Below are positions 8,670 to 15,843 of a stretch of 64,000 nucleotides of DNA, in pieces. The stretch's first letter is position 1. Each line of letters opens with the position of its first letter. The position numbers and the translations under genes were made by a program. The stretch covers positions 1,240,001-1,304,000 of the forward strand of contig NZ_JAVDYC010000001.1 in the NCBI RefSeq assembly GCF_031458255.1, in the 5' to 3' direction. Below the pieces are notes generated by a model. It did no database searches. It was given only the letters and a program-made list of their open reading frames with translations, and was not told the DNA's origin. This DNA is from Catenuloplanes niger (GTDB lineage Bacteria; Actinomycetota; Actinomycetes; Mycobacteriales; Micromonosporaceae).

Positions 8670-9001
8670 GAGCGGGTAGAGCCTTTTCCCGGCAGGTTCG
8701 CCTGCGACAAATATGCTGCGGCTCGGCGCAGGACCTCGTTCTCCTGTTCGAGAAGCTTGATCCGCTTACGGGCCTCACGCAGCTCGACCGAGTCGCTGCG
8801 GCTCGCACCGGGCTGGGCGCCTTCCTCGATGCCGGCCTGGCGCAGCCACTTGAACAACGTCATCGGGTGGACCCCGAAGTCCTTCGCGATCTGCTCGACC
8901 GTCACGCCGGGGTCCCTGTCACGGGCGACCCGCACGACGTCATCGCGGAACTCACGGGGGTAGGGCTTGGGCACAGCAACATCCTTCCAGCCCGCCGTCA
9001 T
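8666..9001 (-). CDS. IS3-family transposase, orfA (HTH)
   Basis: A 111-residue protein: a helix-turn-helix (REFRDDVVRVARDRDPGVTVEQIAKDFGVHPMTLFKWLRQ, residues 15-50) and a C-terminal leucine-zipper-like helix (ELREARKRIKLLEQENEVLRRA). It binds the IS ends and pairs with OrfB. The stop overlaps the GTG of orfB by 4 nt. Confidence 0.87.
   Translation of the reverse strand: MTAGWKDVAVPKPYPREFRDDVVRVARDRDPGVTVEQIAKDFGVHPMTLFKWLRQAGIEEGAQPGASRSDSVELREARKRIKLLEQENEVLRRAAAYLSQANLPGKGSTRS
8684..8690 (-). other. Probable programmed -1 frameshift site of the IS
   Basis: On the minus strand the heptamer G-GGA-AAA lies in the orfA frame (CCG GGA AAA GGC). Slipping back one base gives GGG AAA AGG CTC TAC CCG, reading RLYPLVNELADDG, which joins orfA directly to orfB upstream of its GTG. 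This matches how IS3 elements make the OrfAB transposase. Confidence 0.6.
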
Positions 9002-10129
9002 GGCAAGCCATCTCAGATGTCACCTATCGGTGCATCAGAGCCGACCGCCCTCCGGGCCGCGCGCACCGACCCGAAGCGCTCCACGGCCGTAAACGCTGCA
9101 CGCCATGCGGCTTCGGTCGTGGTGTGTCCGTCGCGTAACGCGATCAGCCACGACAGGTAGGTCATCCCGCCGAACCACATCCACCGGGCCGCACCGAACC
9201 GCGGCCTGGTCGCCGGCAGCCGCCCTTCCGCCCGCATCGCCGTACGATGCCGGTAGATCGACCACAACTCCCACAGCGTCACGCCGGTCACCGACATCAG
9301 CCCGTACGACACGGCCTCCCCTGTCGGGGCAAGCCCTGGCCCGGCCGCATGCCAGTAGTTCATCACCGCCGCGCCCGCTGCGAATGCCCATGTCGCCGCC
9401 CGGAACAGCATCCCGCTGTCGCCGGCAGCGCGTGACCGCCAGTCCAGCCGGGCGACGTAGGCGGTCGAGAGCTCGAACCCGGCCGCGAACACCACGGCGC
9501 CGGCGAGCGGCCAGCCCATTACCTGCATCGCGAACTGGATCTGCCCGACCCACGCCACCGCCATCGGGAACAAGATCGGCAGCACGAACAGGGCTCGTTC
9601 CGCCAGCCGCGGCATCCGCCGCCACACTGCACGGCGGCGTGTCCGCCGCTGTTCGGCCCGTGTCCGGCGCTCGGCCACGCGCTCCAGGCGCTCGCGTCGT
9701 GCGGCGGCCCGCCGTTCCTGGCGGAGTTCGAGCGCCAGCCGGGACTCCCGGGCCCGCCGGTCCATGTCCGCGTCGGCGGTGATCCGCTGCTGCTCAGCCC
9801 GCGCCACCTGCCGCAGGGTCCGGGTATCGGGCGGTGGAGCACTCCCGTCCGCTGGGCCAGTGATCCGCGTGCGTGCAGCCATCGACCGATCTCCGACTCT
9901 GTGAGGCACCGAACCCTGTGGTGCGGTCACGCTCACGCAGCCGGGTTAGCAGGTCGGCTCCGGCCGGCCTGCGACGGGATGGCCAGTCGTCCGGTCAGGG
10001 CCCGGTGGGCGTAGCCGTCACCAGGCGCCGGTTCGGCGTTGGTGCCTCACATCTTCGACAGCACCCAGGTCCGGTCGCCATCGGGCAAAGGCGACTCCGT
10101 GAACCACCGGCTGCGTCCGCGATCTCTGT

Positions 10130-10630
10130 TCACTCGGGCAGTTGCGCCGCCTGAGTGCTGCTCCAGGGCACGTCCACGTCGGTGGGGAGGATCCGGGTCG
10201 GGTCGGTGGCCGGCGCGAAGAACGCCAGAGCGCTCGGTGCGTTGGCGGCCTGGTCGTCTTCCTGCCAGCCGACGGCACCGGACACGACATAGTCCAGCGC
10301 GTCCCCGGACTCGATGACGAAGACCCGCACCGCGACCGGCTTGAGGCCGCTGTCGCGGATGATGCGCTCGTGTTCCTCGTCGGTGGCGCAGCGCACCACC
10401 AACCCGGAGTGGTTCATCCGCGATTTCACCGCCTGAACGGGCTTGAAGAGAAGGTCGATCCGCGTCGGATGGGCGCCGGCGTCGGAGGGCCATCCGGACC
10501 GCAGGAGAAGCTGGCCGTGGCTCACCGTGTACGCCCAGACGGAGAAGTCCCGCTCGGAGCGGAAGAGTTCCCTACCCGGAGCGAAATGATCGTCTTTGTT
10601 CAACCAGGCGGACTGCACACCCGACAGCAT
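10130..10630 (-). CDS. Hypothetical protein, 166 aa
   Basis: Not recognised. A soluble, single-domain-sized protein with ordered-looking sequence (DFSVWAYTVSHGQLLLRSGWPS; TRIDLLFKPVQAVKSRMNHSGLVVRCATDEE) and no signal peptide or membrane segment. It runs divergently from the mobC-relaxase pair, with the candidate oriT region between them, and lies upstream of the DUF2637 gene on the same strand. The 247-bp gap to that gene shows nothing recognisable. Confidence 0.6.
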   Translation of the reverse strand: MLSGVQSAWLNKDDHFAPGRELFRSERDFSVWAYTVSHGQLLLRSGWPSDAGAHPTRIDLLFKPVQAVKSRMNHSGLVVRCATDEEHERIIRDSGLKPVAVRVFVIESGDALDYVVSGAVGWQEDDQAANAPSALAFFAPATDPTRILPTDVDVPWSSTQAAQLPE

Positions 10631-10716
10631 GTCAGGCCGAGGACCAACATCAAGATCGAACAGCGGCTAACCGGACGGCCCGGGTGCGGGAGCAAGCTAT
10701 GCGTCCGGCTGCCGGA

Positions 10717-10738
10717 TCTCGACCGAGCGCGGTCGAGA
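10717..10738. other. Inverted repeat upstream of mobC, candidate oriT part
   Basis: TCTCGACC at 10717-10724 and GGTCGAGA at 10731-10738 form an 8-bp perfect stem with a 6-nt loop. It lies in the non-coding space between the divergent hypothetical gene and mobC/relaxase, the usual place for an origin of transfer. No nic site consensus was recognised; the assignment rests on position and symmetry. Confidence 0.35.
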
Positions 10739-10823
10739 CTCGAGTGATTCGTCAGCCTGCGGCGGGCGAGGCTGGTTGGGTGCGCTAACGCCTTCCGCAA
10801 CGGCCGGCATCGAGGCTGCGCGC

Positions 10824-11252
10824 ATGCCGAACGCCATGCCGCCTCCCGCTGATGACGACCGCGGCCGCGATCGCCAGCATCAGCGGCCGGGCCGCGAGCA
10901 TCGGCTGACGCCTCGCTTCAGCGCCGACGAACTGGCGAAAATTCAGCAGGCCGCTGCACAGGTCGCAATGACGGCCACCGGCTTCTGCGCCGAGGCAGCC
11001 CTCGCGCATGCCCGTCAGGTGGAGGCCGCGTCGCTGGATCCGCTGCGGGAGGTGCTGGCTGACTTCCAAGCCGAGCTGTACGCGGCCCGGACCGCAGTAG
11101 GCAGGATCGGCACAAACTTGAACCAGGCAGTGGCCGCATTCAACGCGACCGGTCAGGCGCCGGAGTGGCTGGTCACCGCTGCGGTGTTGTGTGAGCGGCG
11201 GATGGAGCGCATCGACGCGGTGATCGCGCTGGTCGACCGCCGGCTGCGGTGA
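10824..11252 (+). CDS. MobC-like relaxosome protein
   Basis: About 142 residues from ATG 10824 (a TTG at 10776 would add 16). It has a disordered charged N-terminus, then RLTPRFSADELAKIQQAAAQVAMTATGFCAEAAL, a ribbon-helix-helix-like element, and AARTAVGRIGTNLNQAVAAFNATGQ, the hallmark segment of bacterial mobilisation proteins (MobC). Such proteins bind oriT and help the relaxase. The stop TGA overlaps the GTG of the relaxase gene by 4 nt, so the two are coupled. Confidence 0.78.
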   Translation: MPNAMPPPADDDRGRDRQHQRPGREHRLTPRFSADELAKIQQAAAQVAMTATGFCAEAALAHARQVEAASLDPLREVLADFQAELYAARTAVGRIGTNLNQAVAAFNATGQAPEWLVTAAVLCERRMERIDAVIALVDRRLR

Positions 11253-12595
11253 TCCCGAACATCGTCCGTGGCAAGCGAGTCGGTGGTCTGCTGCGCTACC
11301 TGTACGGGCCTGGCCGGCGAGAAGAGCACGTCAACCCGCGACTGGTTGCAGCCTGGGACGGCGCCGGCCCGCTCTCCGCCCTCGAACCCGCCGCCGGCCT
11401 CGGCGGCCGGCGGGACTTCCGCGGGCTTGTCGATGTCCTGGAGCAGCCGGTACGCAGCGGCCGGAACCCGCCGGCGAAGCCGGTCTGGCACTGCTCCCTG
11501 CGCACCCACCCGTCCGATCGGCAGCTCAGCGACGCGCAGTGGGGCCGGATCGACGCCGAGGCGATGTCGCAGATCGGTCTCGCCCCGCACGCCGATGCGG
11601 GCGCGGTGCGGTGGATCGCGATGCGGCACGGCACGGACCACATCCACATCGTGGCCACCCTGGTCCGGCAGGACCGCCGGACCGACTGGGCACGCAATGA
11701 CCGCTGGCGCGCCCAGGCCGCCTGCCGCGATCTCGAAGAGCGCTACGGCCTCTACCAGGTCGGCCCCGCAGCGTCCGCCCACCGGCGGCCGCGGGCTGCG
11801 GAGTTGCACAAGGCGCGCAGGCTCGGCCGGACCGAGACCGATCGGGACGTGCTGCGCGGCGAGGCCCGCTTCGGTGCGGCGGCCGCAGCCGGCACAGACG
11901 AATTTTTCGCGCTGCTGCGCGAGGCGGGCCTGCTCGTCCGCCCGCGGCTGAGCAGCGTGCGGCCCGGCGAGGTCACCGGCTACAGCATCGCGATCAACCG
12001 ACCCAATCCGATTTGGTACGGCGGCGGCCGGCTCGCGACCGACCTCACCCTCCCCCGCCTGCGCGCCCGCTGGGACGACACCCCACCCACCCCTTCGCCC
12101 GCCGATCCACGTGCACTCATCGACCAGGCCATCCACAAGGTCGCGTCTACCGGGCTCGCGGATACCGGAGCGTGTGATCTGCTGTTCGTCGCCGCACGGC
12201 AGGTCCCCGGCCGCGCGCGCCGCCGACTCCTGTCCCGCGCCGCGGACGCCCTCGACCGCGCCGCGCGGCCGCAACGAAGCCCTCCGGCCCGTACCAGCGG
12301 TCATCTTCGGGGTTTGGCCCGGTTGCTGCATCTGACCGGACAGCTCGGCGATGACCGCAACACCGCAGCCGTCCTCCAGCTACTGCTTGCGCTTGCCCAC
12401 CTCGCCGACGCCATCGCCGACCTTCGCGACGCCAGCCGTCAGCTCCACCACGCCCGCGACGCCCGGCAGGCGGCACGACTGCTGCGCGCCGCCGCACAAA
12501 CTCGCGGACCTGGAGGAACAACCCGGCCGCTAACCCCCGGACGCGACCGTCGCCACGACCCGACGGCAACAGACGCGCCGGGGCGCAGCACCTGA
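11249..12595 (+). CDS. Relaxase / mobilisation nuclease
   Basis: A 448-residue protein. The N-terminal relaxase domain shows MIPNIVRGKRVGGLLRYLYGPGRREEHVNPR (motif I region), VWHCSLRTHPSDRQLSDAQW, and the metal-binding His motif in MRHGTDHIHIVATLVRQD (residues about 127-144). That arrangement is typical of MOBP-type relaxases of actinobacterial conjugative elements. The C-terminal third is Ala/Arg-rich and probably helical. It is expected to nick oriT and stay bound to the transferred strand. Start GTG 11249 is fixed by the 4-nt overlap with mobC. Confidence 0.82.
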   Translation: MIPNIVRGKRVGGLLRYLYGPGRREEHVNPRLVAAWDGAGPLSALEPAAGLGGRRDFRGLVDVLEQPVRSGRNPPAKPVWHCSLRTHPSDRQLSDAQWGRIDAEAMSQIGLAPHADAGAVRWIAMRHGTDHIHIVATLVRQDRRTDWARNDRWRAQAACRDLEERYGLYQVGPAASAHRRPRAAELHKARRLGRTETDRDVLRGEARFGAAAAAGTDEFFALLREAGLLVRPRLSSVRPGEVTGYSIAINRPNPIWYGGGRLATDLTLPRLRARWDDTPPTPSPADPRALIDQAIHKVASTGLADTGACDLLFVAARQVPGRARRRLLSRAADALDRAARPQRSPPARTSGHLRGLARLLHLTGQLGDDRNTAAVLQLLLALAHLADAIADLRDASRQLHHARDARQAARLLRAAAQTRGPGGTTRPLTPGRDRRHDPTATDAPGRST

Positions 12596-12620
12596 CGCGG
12601 ACCAGCACGGGGAGGCACCG

Positions 12621-13556
12621 GTGGACAGCATCGGCCCAGACCAGCACCCGGACTTTCTCGCCGACACCGGTCAACGCCTCGGCCAAAGCCTCGCCGTCCT
12701 CGCCACCCTCGGCGAGGCCGCCGCGCGCCTCGCCGCCGTGGAGATCCGCCGCAGGCAGTGGCGCGAGGCCCAGAACGAACGCCGCCGCGAACGGCAAGGC
12801 GGACCGCCGGCCGCCGAAGGCACGGGGCGGCCGAGCCCGACCTCGCCGGAAGTCGAGGCGCGCCGCGCCGCGCGGCACGACCGGCGGCTCATCGCCCAGG
12901 GCCTCGACGACAGGTGGCTGGCCGACGCCGACCTGTATGACCTCGCCGTGGTGTGGCGGGCAGCCAGGCTCCGCGAGCCACAGTTCACGGAGGCACGCGG
13001 CGTCGCCTCGCTGGTCGAGGACCGGCTACGACAGTTCTACCCCAGACCGATGCGCGGGTACGACGACGCCGTCGCGAACGGGATGCCGCGGCCGCAGGCG
13101 ATGCGGGAGGCTGTCGAGGCGATGGCCCACACGCCGGTAATGCGCGCACACGAAGGTCGCCGCTCGGCCGCCATTACCCCCGGCACCTGCACCACGGTCA
13201 GCCCGGAGGACCTCGACGCTGCGATCGTCGCCGAGCGGGCGCGTCTGGCCGACGGCTTGTCCGAAGATGTCTACCGCGACCTTCAACGGCTTGGTGTGGC
13301 CGGACGTGCTGCAGCGGAGCATCTGCGCTGGATGCTGAACGCACACCGTGCCGCCGCGCCGCCGCAGCCGGACGTAGCTGCCCAGGCGGCGAGCCCGGAT
13401 GTCGGGCAGCGGGTTCCGCCGCAGGTGGCACAGGAGTGGTACCCGAGCGGCCTGCACCACACCGGTGTCCTCCCCGGCCATGTGGCGTCGCTCCGTCCGG
13501 CGAACGGGCAGGGACTCGCCAGCCACCTCGGCCAGAGCGCAAGGCGCACGCGATGA
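12621..13556 (+). CDS. Hypothetical conjugative-element protein, 311 aa
   Basis: Not recognised as a named family. The N-terminus (residues 1-90) is charged and helical (VEIRRRQWREAQNERRRERQ). A middle region follows with ADLYDLAVVWRAARLREPQF and a segment (VASLVEDRLRQFYPRPMRGYDDAVANG) that looks ordered. It lies 25 nt after the relaxase gene and overlaps the DUF4913 gene by 4 nt, so it belongs to the mobilisation operon. An accessory role in transfer is inferred. Confidence 0.65.
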   Translation: MDSIGPDQHPDFLADTGQRLGQSLAVLATLGEAAARLAAVEIRRRQWREAQNERRRERQGGPPAAEGTGRPSPTSPEVEARRAARHDRRLIAQGLDDRWLADADLYDLAVVWRAARLREPQFTEARGVASLVEDRLRQFYPRPMRGYDDAVANGMPRPQAMREAVEAMAHTPVMRAHEGRRSAAITPGTCTTVSPEDLDAAIVAERARLADGLSEDVYRDLQRLGVAGRAAAEHLRWMLNAHRAAAPPQPDVAAQAASPDVGQRVPPQVAQEWYPSGLHHTGVLPGHVASLRPANGQGLASHLGQSARRTR

Positions 13557-13957
13557 GTGACCCGGATGCGCTGCCTGTCGGGCCCGGGGTGCCGGAGGCG
13601 GATCCGGGTACGCCGTTGTACGCCGATGTCGAGAGCTGGGTCGCGGGCTACTTCGCGCCCATGTTCCTGCACCGCACAGTCGACAACACCCGCGTCCGCT
13701 GGTGTCCACGCTGGTGGGACCACGCCGAAGCGATCGCCCGCCTCACCCTGCTCTGGAACACCTGGGAAGCCGCCCGCTGGGAACCCGCCGCGAAACCGGC
13801 CTGGTGGCTCGACCTCGACCACCACCTACCGATCCTGCTCAGCACCGACGGACCATTCCGCACCTGCCGCCAGCCCGACAGCCACCGCCCCGGCAAACAC
13901 GACCCACCCGGAAACCACCCCACCGAACCCGCACCCGAAAACTGGTGGAACGCCTAA
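13553..13957 (+). CDS. DUF4913 domain protein
   Basis: A 134-residue protein with the Trp-rich DUF4913 core: YADVESWVAGYFAPMFLHR, RWCPRWWDHAEAIARLTLLWNTWE, WWLDLDHHLPILLSTDGPFRTC. The family is common in actinobacterial conjugative elements and has no assigned function. Start ATG 13553 lies in an ATGA overlap with the preceding gene; the frame continues upstream but only as a shadow. Confidence 0.8.
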   Translation: MSDPDALPVGPGVPEADPGTPLYADVESWVAGYFAPMFLHRTVDNTRVRWCPRWWDHAEAIARLTLLWNTWEAARWEPAAKPAWWLDLDHHLPILLSTDGPFRTCRQPDSHRPGKHDPPGNHPTEPAPENWWNA

Positions 13958-13988
13958 CCCGCCCCGCCTGCAGAATTAGCTACTTTGC

Positions 13989-14189
13989 CTACATGGCAGA
14001 TGCGTCGTGGGGGGACGGGGCCGGAGCGCTCGCGGGCGGAGTCGGCGCCCTCACCGGTAGTGGCGCGCTCGTACTGACGCGCCGTTCGACGGTCGCATCC
14101 GCGTGTTTGGCATCGGCGATCATCTGCCGGTAGACGACGTCGGAGAGCCGGCGTTTGAGTGCGCGCAGGGCTTCCAGCGGGGCACCCAC
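13989..14189 (-). pseudogene. IS110-type transposase C-terminal remnant
   Basis: EALRALKRRLSDVVYRQMIADAK matches the usual C-terminal end of IS110-family transposases. Nothing of the catalytic parts is present. The segment is joined on its 5' side to an unrelated flavoprotein fragment, so it is a leftover from insertion and deletion. Confidence 0.6.
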
Positions 14190-14341
14190 TGGCCGTCGAT
14201 CTCCAGCCGCACGCCGTCCACAGTCTCGGTCAGCAGCTTCCCGCCGACCCGGTCCCGCACCCCCGGCACCAACACCGGCCGGCCCGCTTCCCGCAATCGC
14301 ACGGCCGCCACCAGGCCGGCGACGCCTGCGCCGATCACCAC
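14190..14341 (-). pseudogene. FAD-dependent amine oxidase N-terminal fragment
   Basis: VVIGAGVAGLVAAVRLREAG is a dinucleotide-binding GxGxxG motif, followed by ARDRVGGK-like sequence (VRDRVGGKLLTE) and the partial motif DGVRLEIDGQWV typical of flavin monoamine oxidases. The protein breaks off about 50 residues in, where the IS110 remnant begins. No ATG start is in frame. Confidence 0.6.
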
Positions 14342-14371
14342 GATGGCCTGCTCACTTTCCGAATCATTTGA

Positions 14372-14640
14372 TCATTTGCTGCCGTCACAGCGGCAGTGCG
14401 CCCATCGCCTTACGTACCTCCATCCGCGGTCTGCCGCAGCCGTCGGCTGGCGCCCAGGCCGTACCCACGCGCCGGTCGCGTCGTGCGGCGTGAACCACGG
14501 CACGACCACCGCGTCCGCCGTGCACGGCCCGTCCGACCGCGGCAGGTCCGGCAGACGCAGTGCGGCCGCCAGCTCCGCGACCGCGTCGTCGGTGTACCGC
14601 TCGTCCGGCGGGAACACGGAGCAGAATGGCCTCGACCGGC
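14372..14640 (-). pseudogene. Unrecognised decayed coding remnant
   Basis: The frame reads FPPDERYTDDAVAELAAALRLPDLPRS and VVVPWFTPHDATGAW, with coding-like third-position GC. It then runs into Arg-rich noise; the upstream part (DGFTPVEAILLRV) is in another frame. It looks like a piece of a real gene with at least one frameshift. Family not recognised. Confidence 0.35.
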
Positions 14641-14801
14641 GTGAAGCCGTCCGGCAGGCGGCCCTACACCATCTGATCCGAGGCGCCGGGCAGTCGCGGC
14701 TCTTCCGGCCCCACCGCTACTCACCACGCACCCTCAAGCGCTCGTTCTCGGCGCTCGCTCCGCTGAGCAGAGGTGTCGTAGGTGGACGCTACCGTGCCGC
14801 C

Positions 14802-15656
14802 ATGACGTTGACGACGCCTCCGCTTCTGCTCGCCATCGAGGCGGAGTTCCCCGAGCTGGTGGGGCTGGCGCGCACGACGGTGCGACTGCATCCGCGGCGG
14901 GGCGAGCCCGGGGCGGATGAGAGCTCGATGGGTGGTCCGCTGCTCTGGCCTGTCGAGGAGCCTTGGCCGGTCTGCTCGGCCACCGACGAGCACGACAAGC
15001 CGGTTCCGATGGTGTCCGTGCTCCAGGTGTTCGCGCGCGATGTGCCGGAGTTGCCGTTCCCGGCCGGCACGGACGTGTTCCAGCTGCTCTGGTGCCCGAC
15101 GCTACATGAGCTGTACCGGCCGGAGCCGCTGTTCCGCTGGCGGTCCGCGGCCTCCGTGCGCGAACGCTCACCTGGCCTACCGGCGCCCGAGCCGGACGGC
15201 TGGGTGTACGACGACTTCCTGCCCCGGCCCTGCGTCCTGAACCCGGAGCGGGTCCGGGAATTCCCCGGGGAACTCGAGCTCGACGATGACCTCGTCGAGC
15301 GGGTGGACGCGTGGGCGGAGCCGCAGGGCTGGCATTACTCGTCTCATCTCGGCGCCGCGCCGGGGACGAAGGCCGGTGGCTGGGCGCAGTGGCACAACGG
15401 GCCGTTCTACCCCGAGTGCGTGTGCGGCACCCCGATGACACACCTGCTCAGCATCGCCAGTTGGGAGCACGACGCTCTGTCGTGGCGGCGATGGGTCCCG
15501 TTGGAGGAGACGGGCGCCGATCGGCCGCATGGGGCATATCCAGATGCTTCGCTCGCGCAGGAGCCGTCGGGCGTGATCGTCGGGCGCACCGGCGTGATGT
15601 ATCTGCTCACCTGCACGGTGTGTGCGCACCGGCCGATCGTGATGGACATTCAATGA
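14802..15656 (+). CDS. DUF1963 / YwqG-like protein
   Basis: A 284-residue soluble protein. The segment GEPGADESSMGGPLLWPVEEPWPVC and the later metal-site-like TKAGGWAQWHNGPFYPECVCGTPMTHLLSIAS resemble the DUF1963 (YwqG) family, whose function is not known. It ends with a CTVCAHRP motif, so the four Cys could bind a metal. Start ATG 14802 is the first start after a stretch of decayed sequence. It converges with the conjugation block, with a hairpin between. Confidence 0.7.
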   Translation: MTLTTPPLLLAIEAEFPELVGLARTTVRLHPRRGEPGADESSMGGPLLWPVEEPWPVCSATDEHDKPVPMVSVLQVFARDVPELPFPAGTDVFQLLWCPTLHELYRPEPLFRWRSAASVRERSPGLPAPEPDGWVYDDFLPRPCVLNPERVREFPGELELDDDLVERVDAWAEPQGWHYSSHLGAAPGTKAGGWAQWHNGPFYPECVCGTPMTHLLSIASWEHDALSWRRWVPLEETGADRPHGAYPDASLAQEPSGVIVGRTGVMYLLTCTVCAHRPIVMDIQ

Positions 15657-15694
15657 GCTGAGGCTTTGATCGGTCACCGTCCGGCATCAAGATC

Positions 15695-15714
15695 AGGCCG
15701 ACCGCCTTCGGCCT
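15695..15714. terminator. Hairpin between convergent genes
   Basis: AGGCCGA (15695-15701) pairs with TCGGCCT (15708-15714), 7 bp with a 6-nt loop, followed by GTTGTT. It lies 39 nt after the DUF1963 stop and 130 nt beyond the end of the minus-strand conjugation block. Confidence 0.5.
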
Positions 15715-15843
15715 GTTGTTCGGGCGTTCGGAACTACGCCGGGTTCGCGCCTGCTGCGCCTGGCTGCGGCCTGCCGCATAACGCGAGCCCGGAGTTCGGA
15801 GGCATCTGGCGCTGAAGCTCCAAACAACACCAAGGAAGGGCGA

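Larger units (their letters stand above)
7782..9034 (-). mobile_element. IS3-family insertion sequence, about 1253 bp
   Basis: The ends TGCACCAATAGGTGACA (7782-7798) and its near-perfect inverse at 9018-9034 form 17-bp terminal inverted repeats with one mismatch, in the TG...CA form of IS3 elements. The similarity extends 5 bp outwards with one mismatch (TCTGC versus TCTGA). orfA and orfB lie on the minus strand with a frameshift window between them. No clear target duplication flanks the ends (ctgc on the left, tcag on the right). The element interrupts a DUF2637 gene. Confidence 0.85.
7375..9882 (-). pseudogene. DUF2637 (SpdB-like) transfer protein gene split by an IS3 element
   Basis: The 5' part runs from ATG 9882 (GGAGAT upstream) to the right end of the IS at 9034. 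It encodes a charged coiled-coil-like region (about residues 15-90) and a membrane domain with several hydrophobic segments of the DUF2637 type (LPILFPMAVAWVGQIQF, LAGAVVFAAGFELSTAY). The IS supplies five codons and a TGA at 9013-9015. The 3' part (7375-7781) is still open in the same strand: RPVRKGVDIISTP next to the IS, then Pro-rich sequence, then GEKVTGAALDRHFGTNDYGRKV, a helix-turn-helix-like end. Family members are linked to plasmid spread in actinomycetes. The disruption should separate the membrane part from the DNA-binding tail. Confidence 0.75.
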
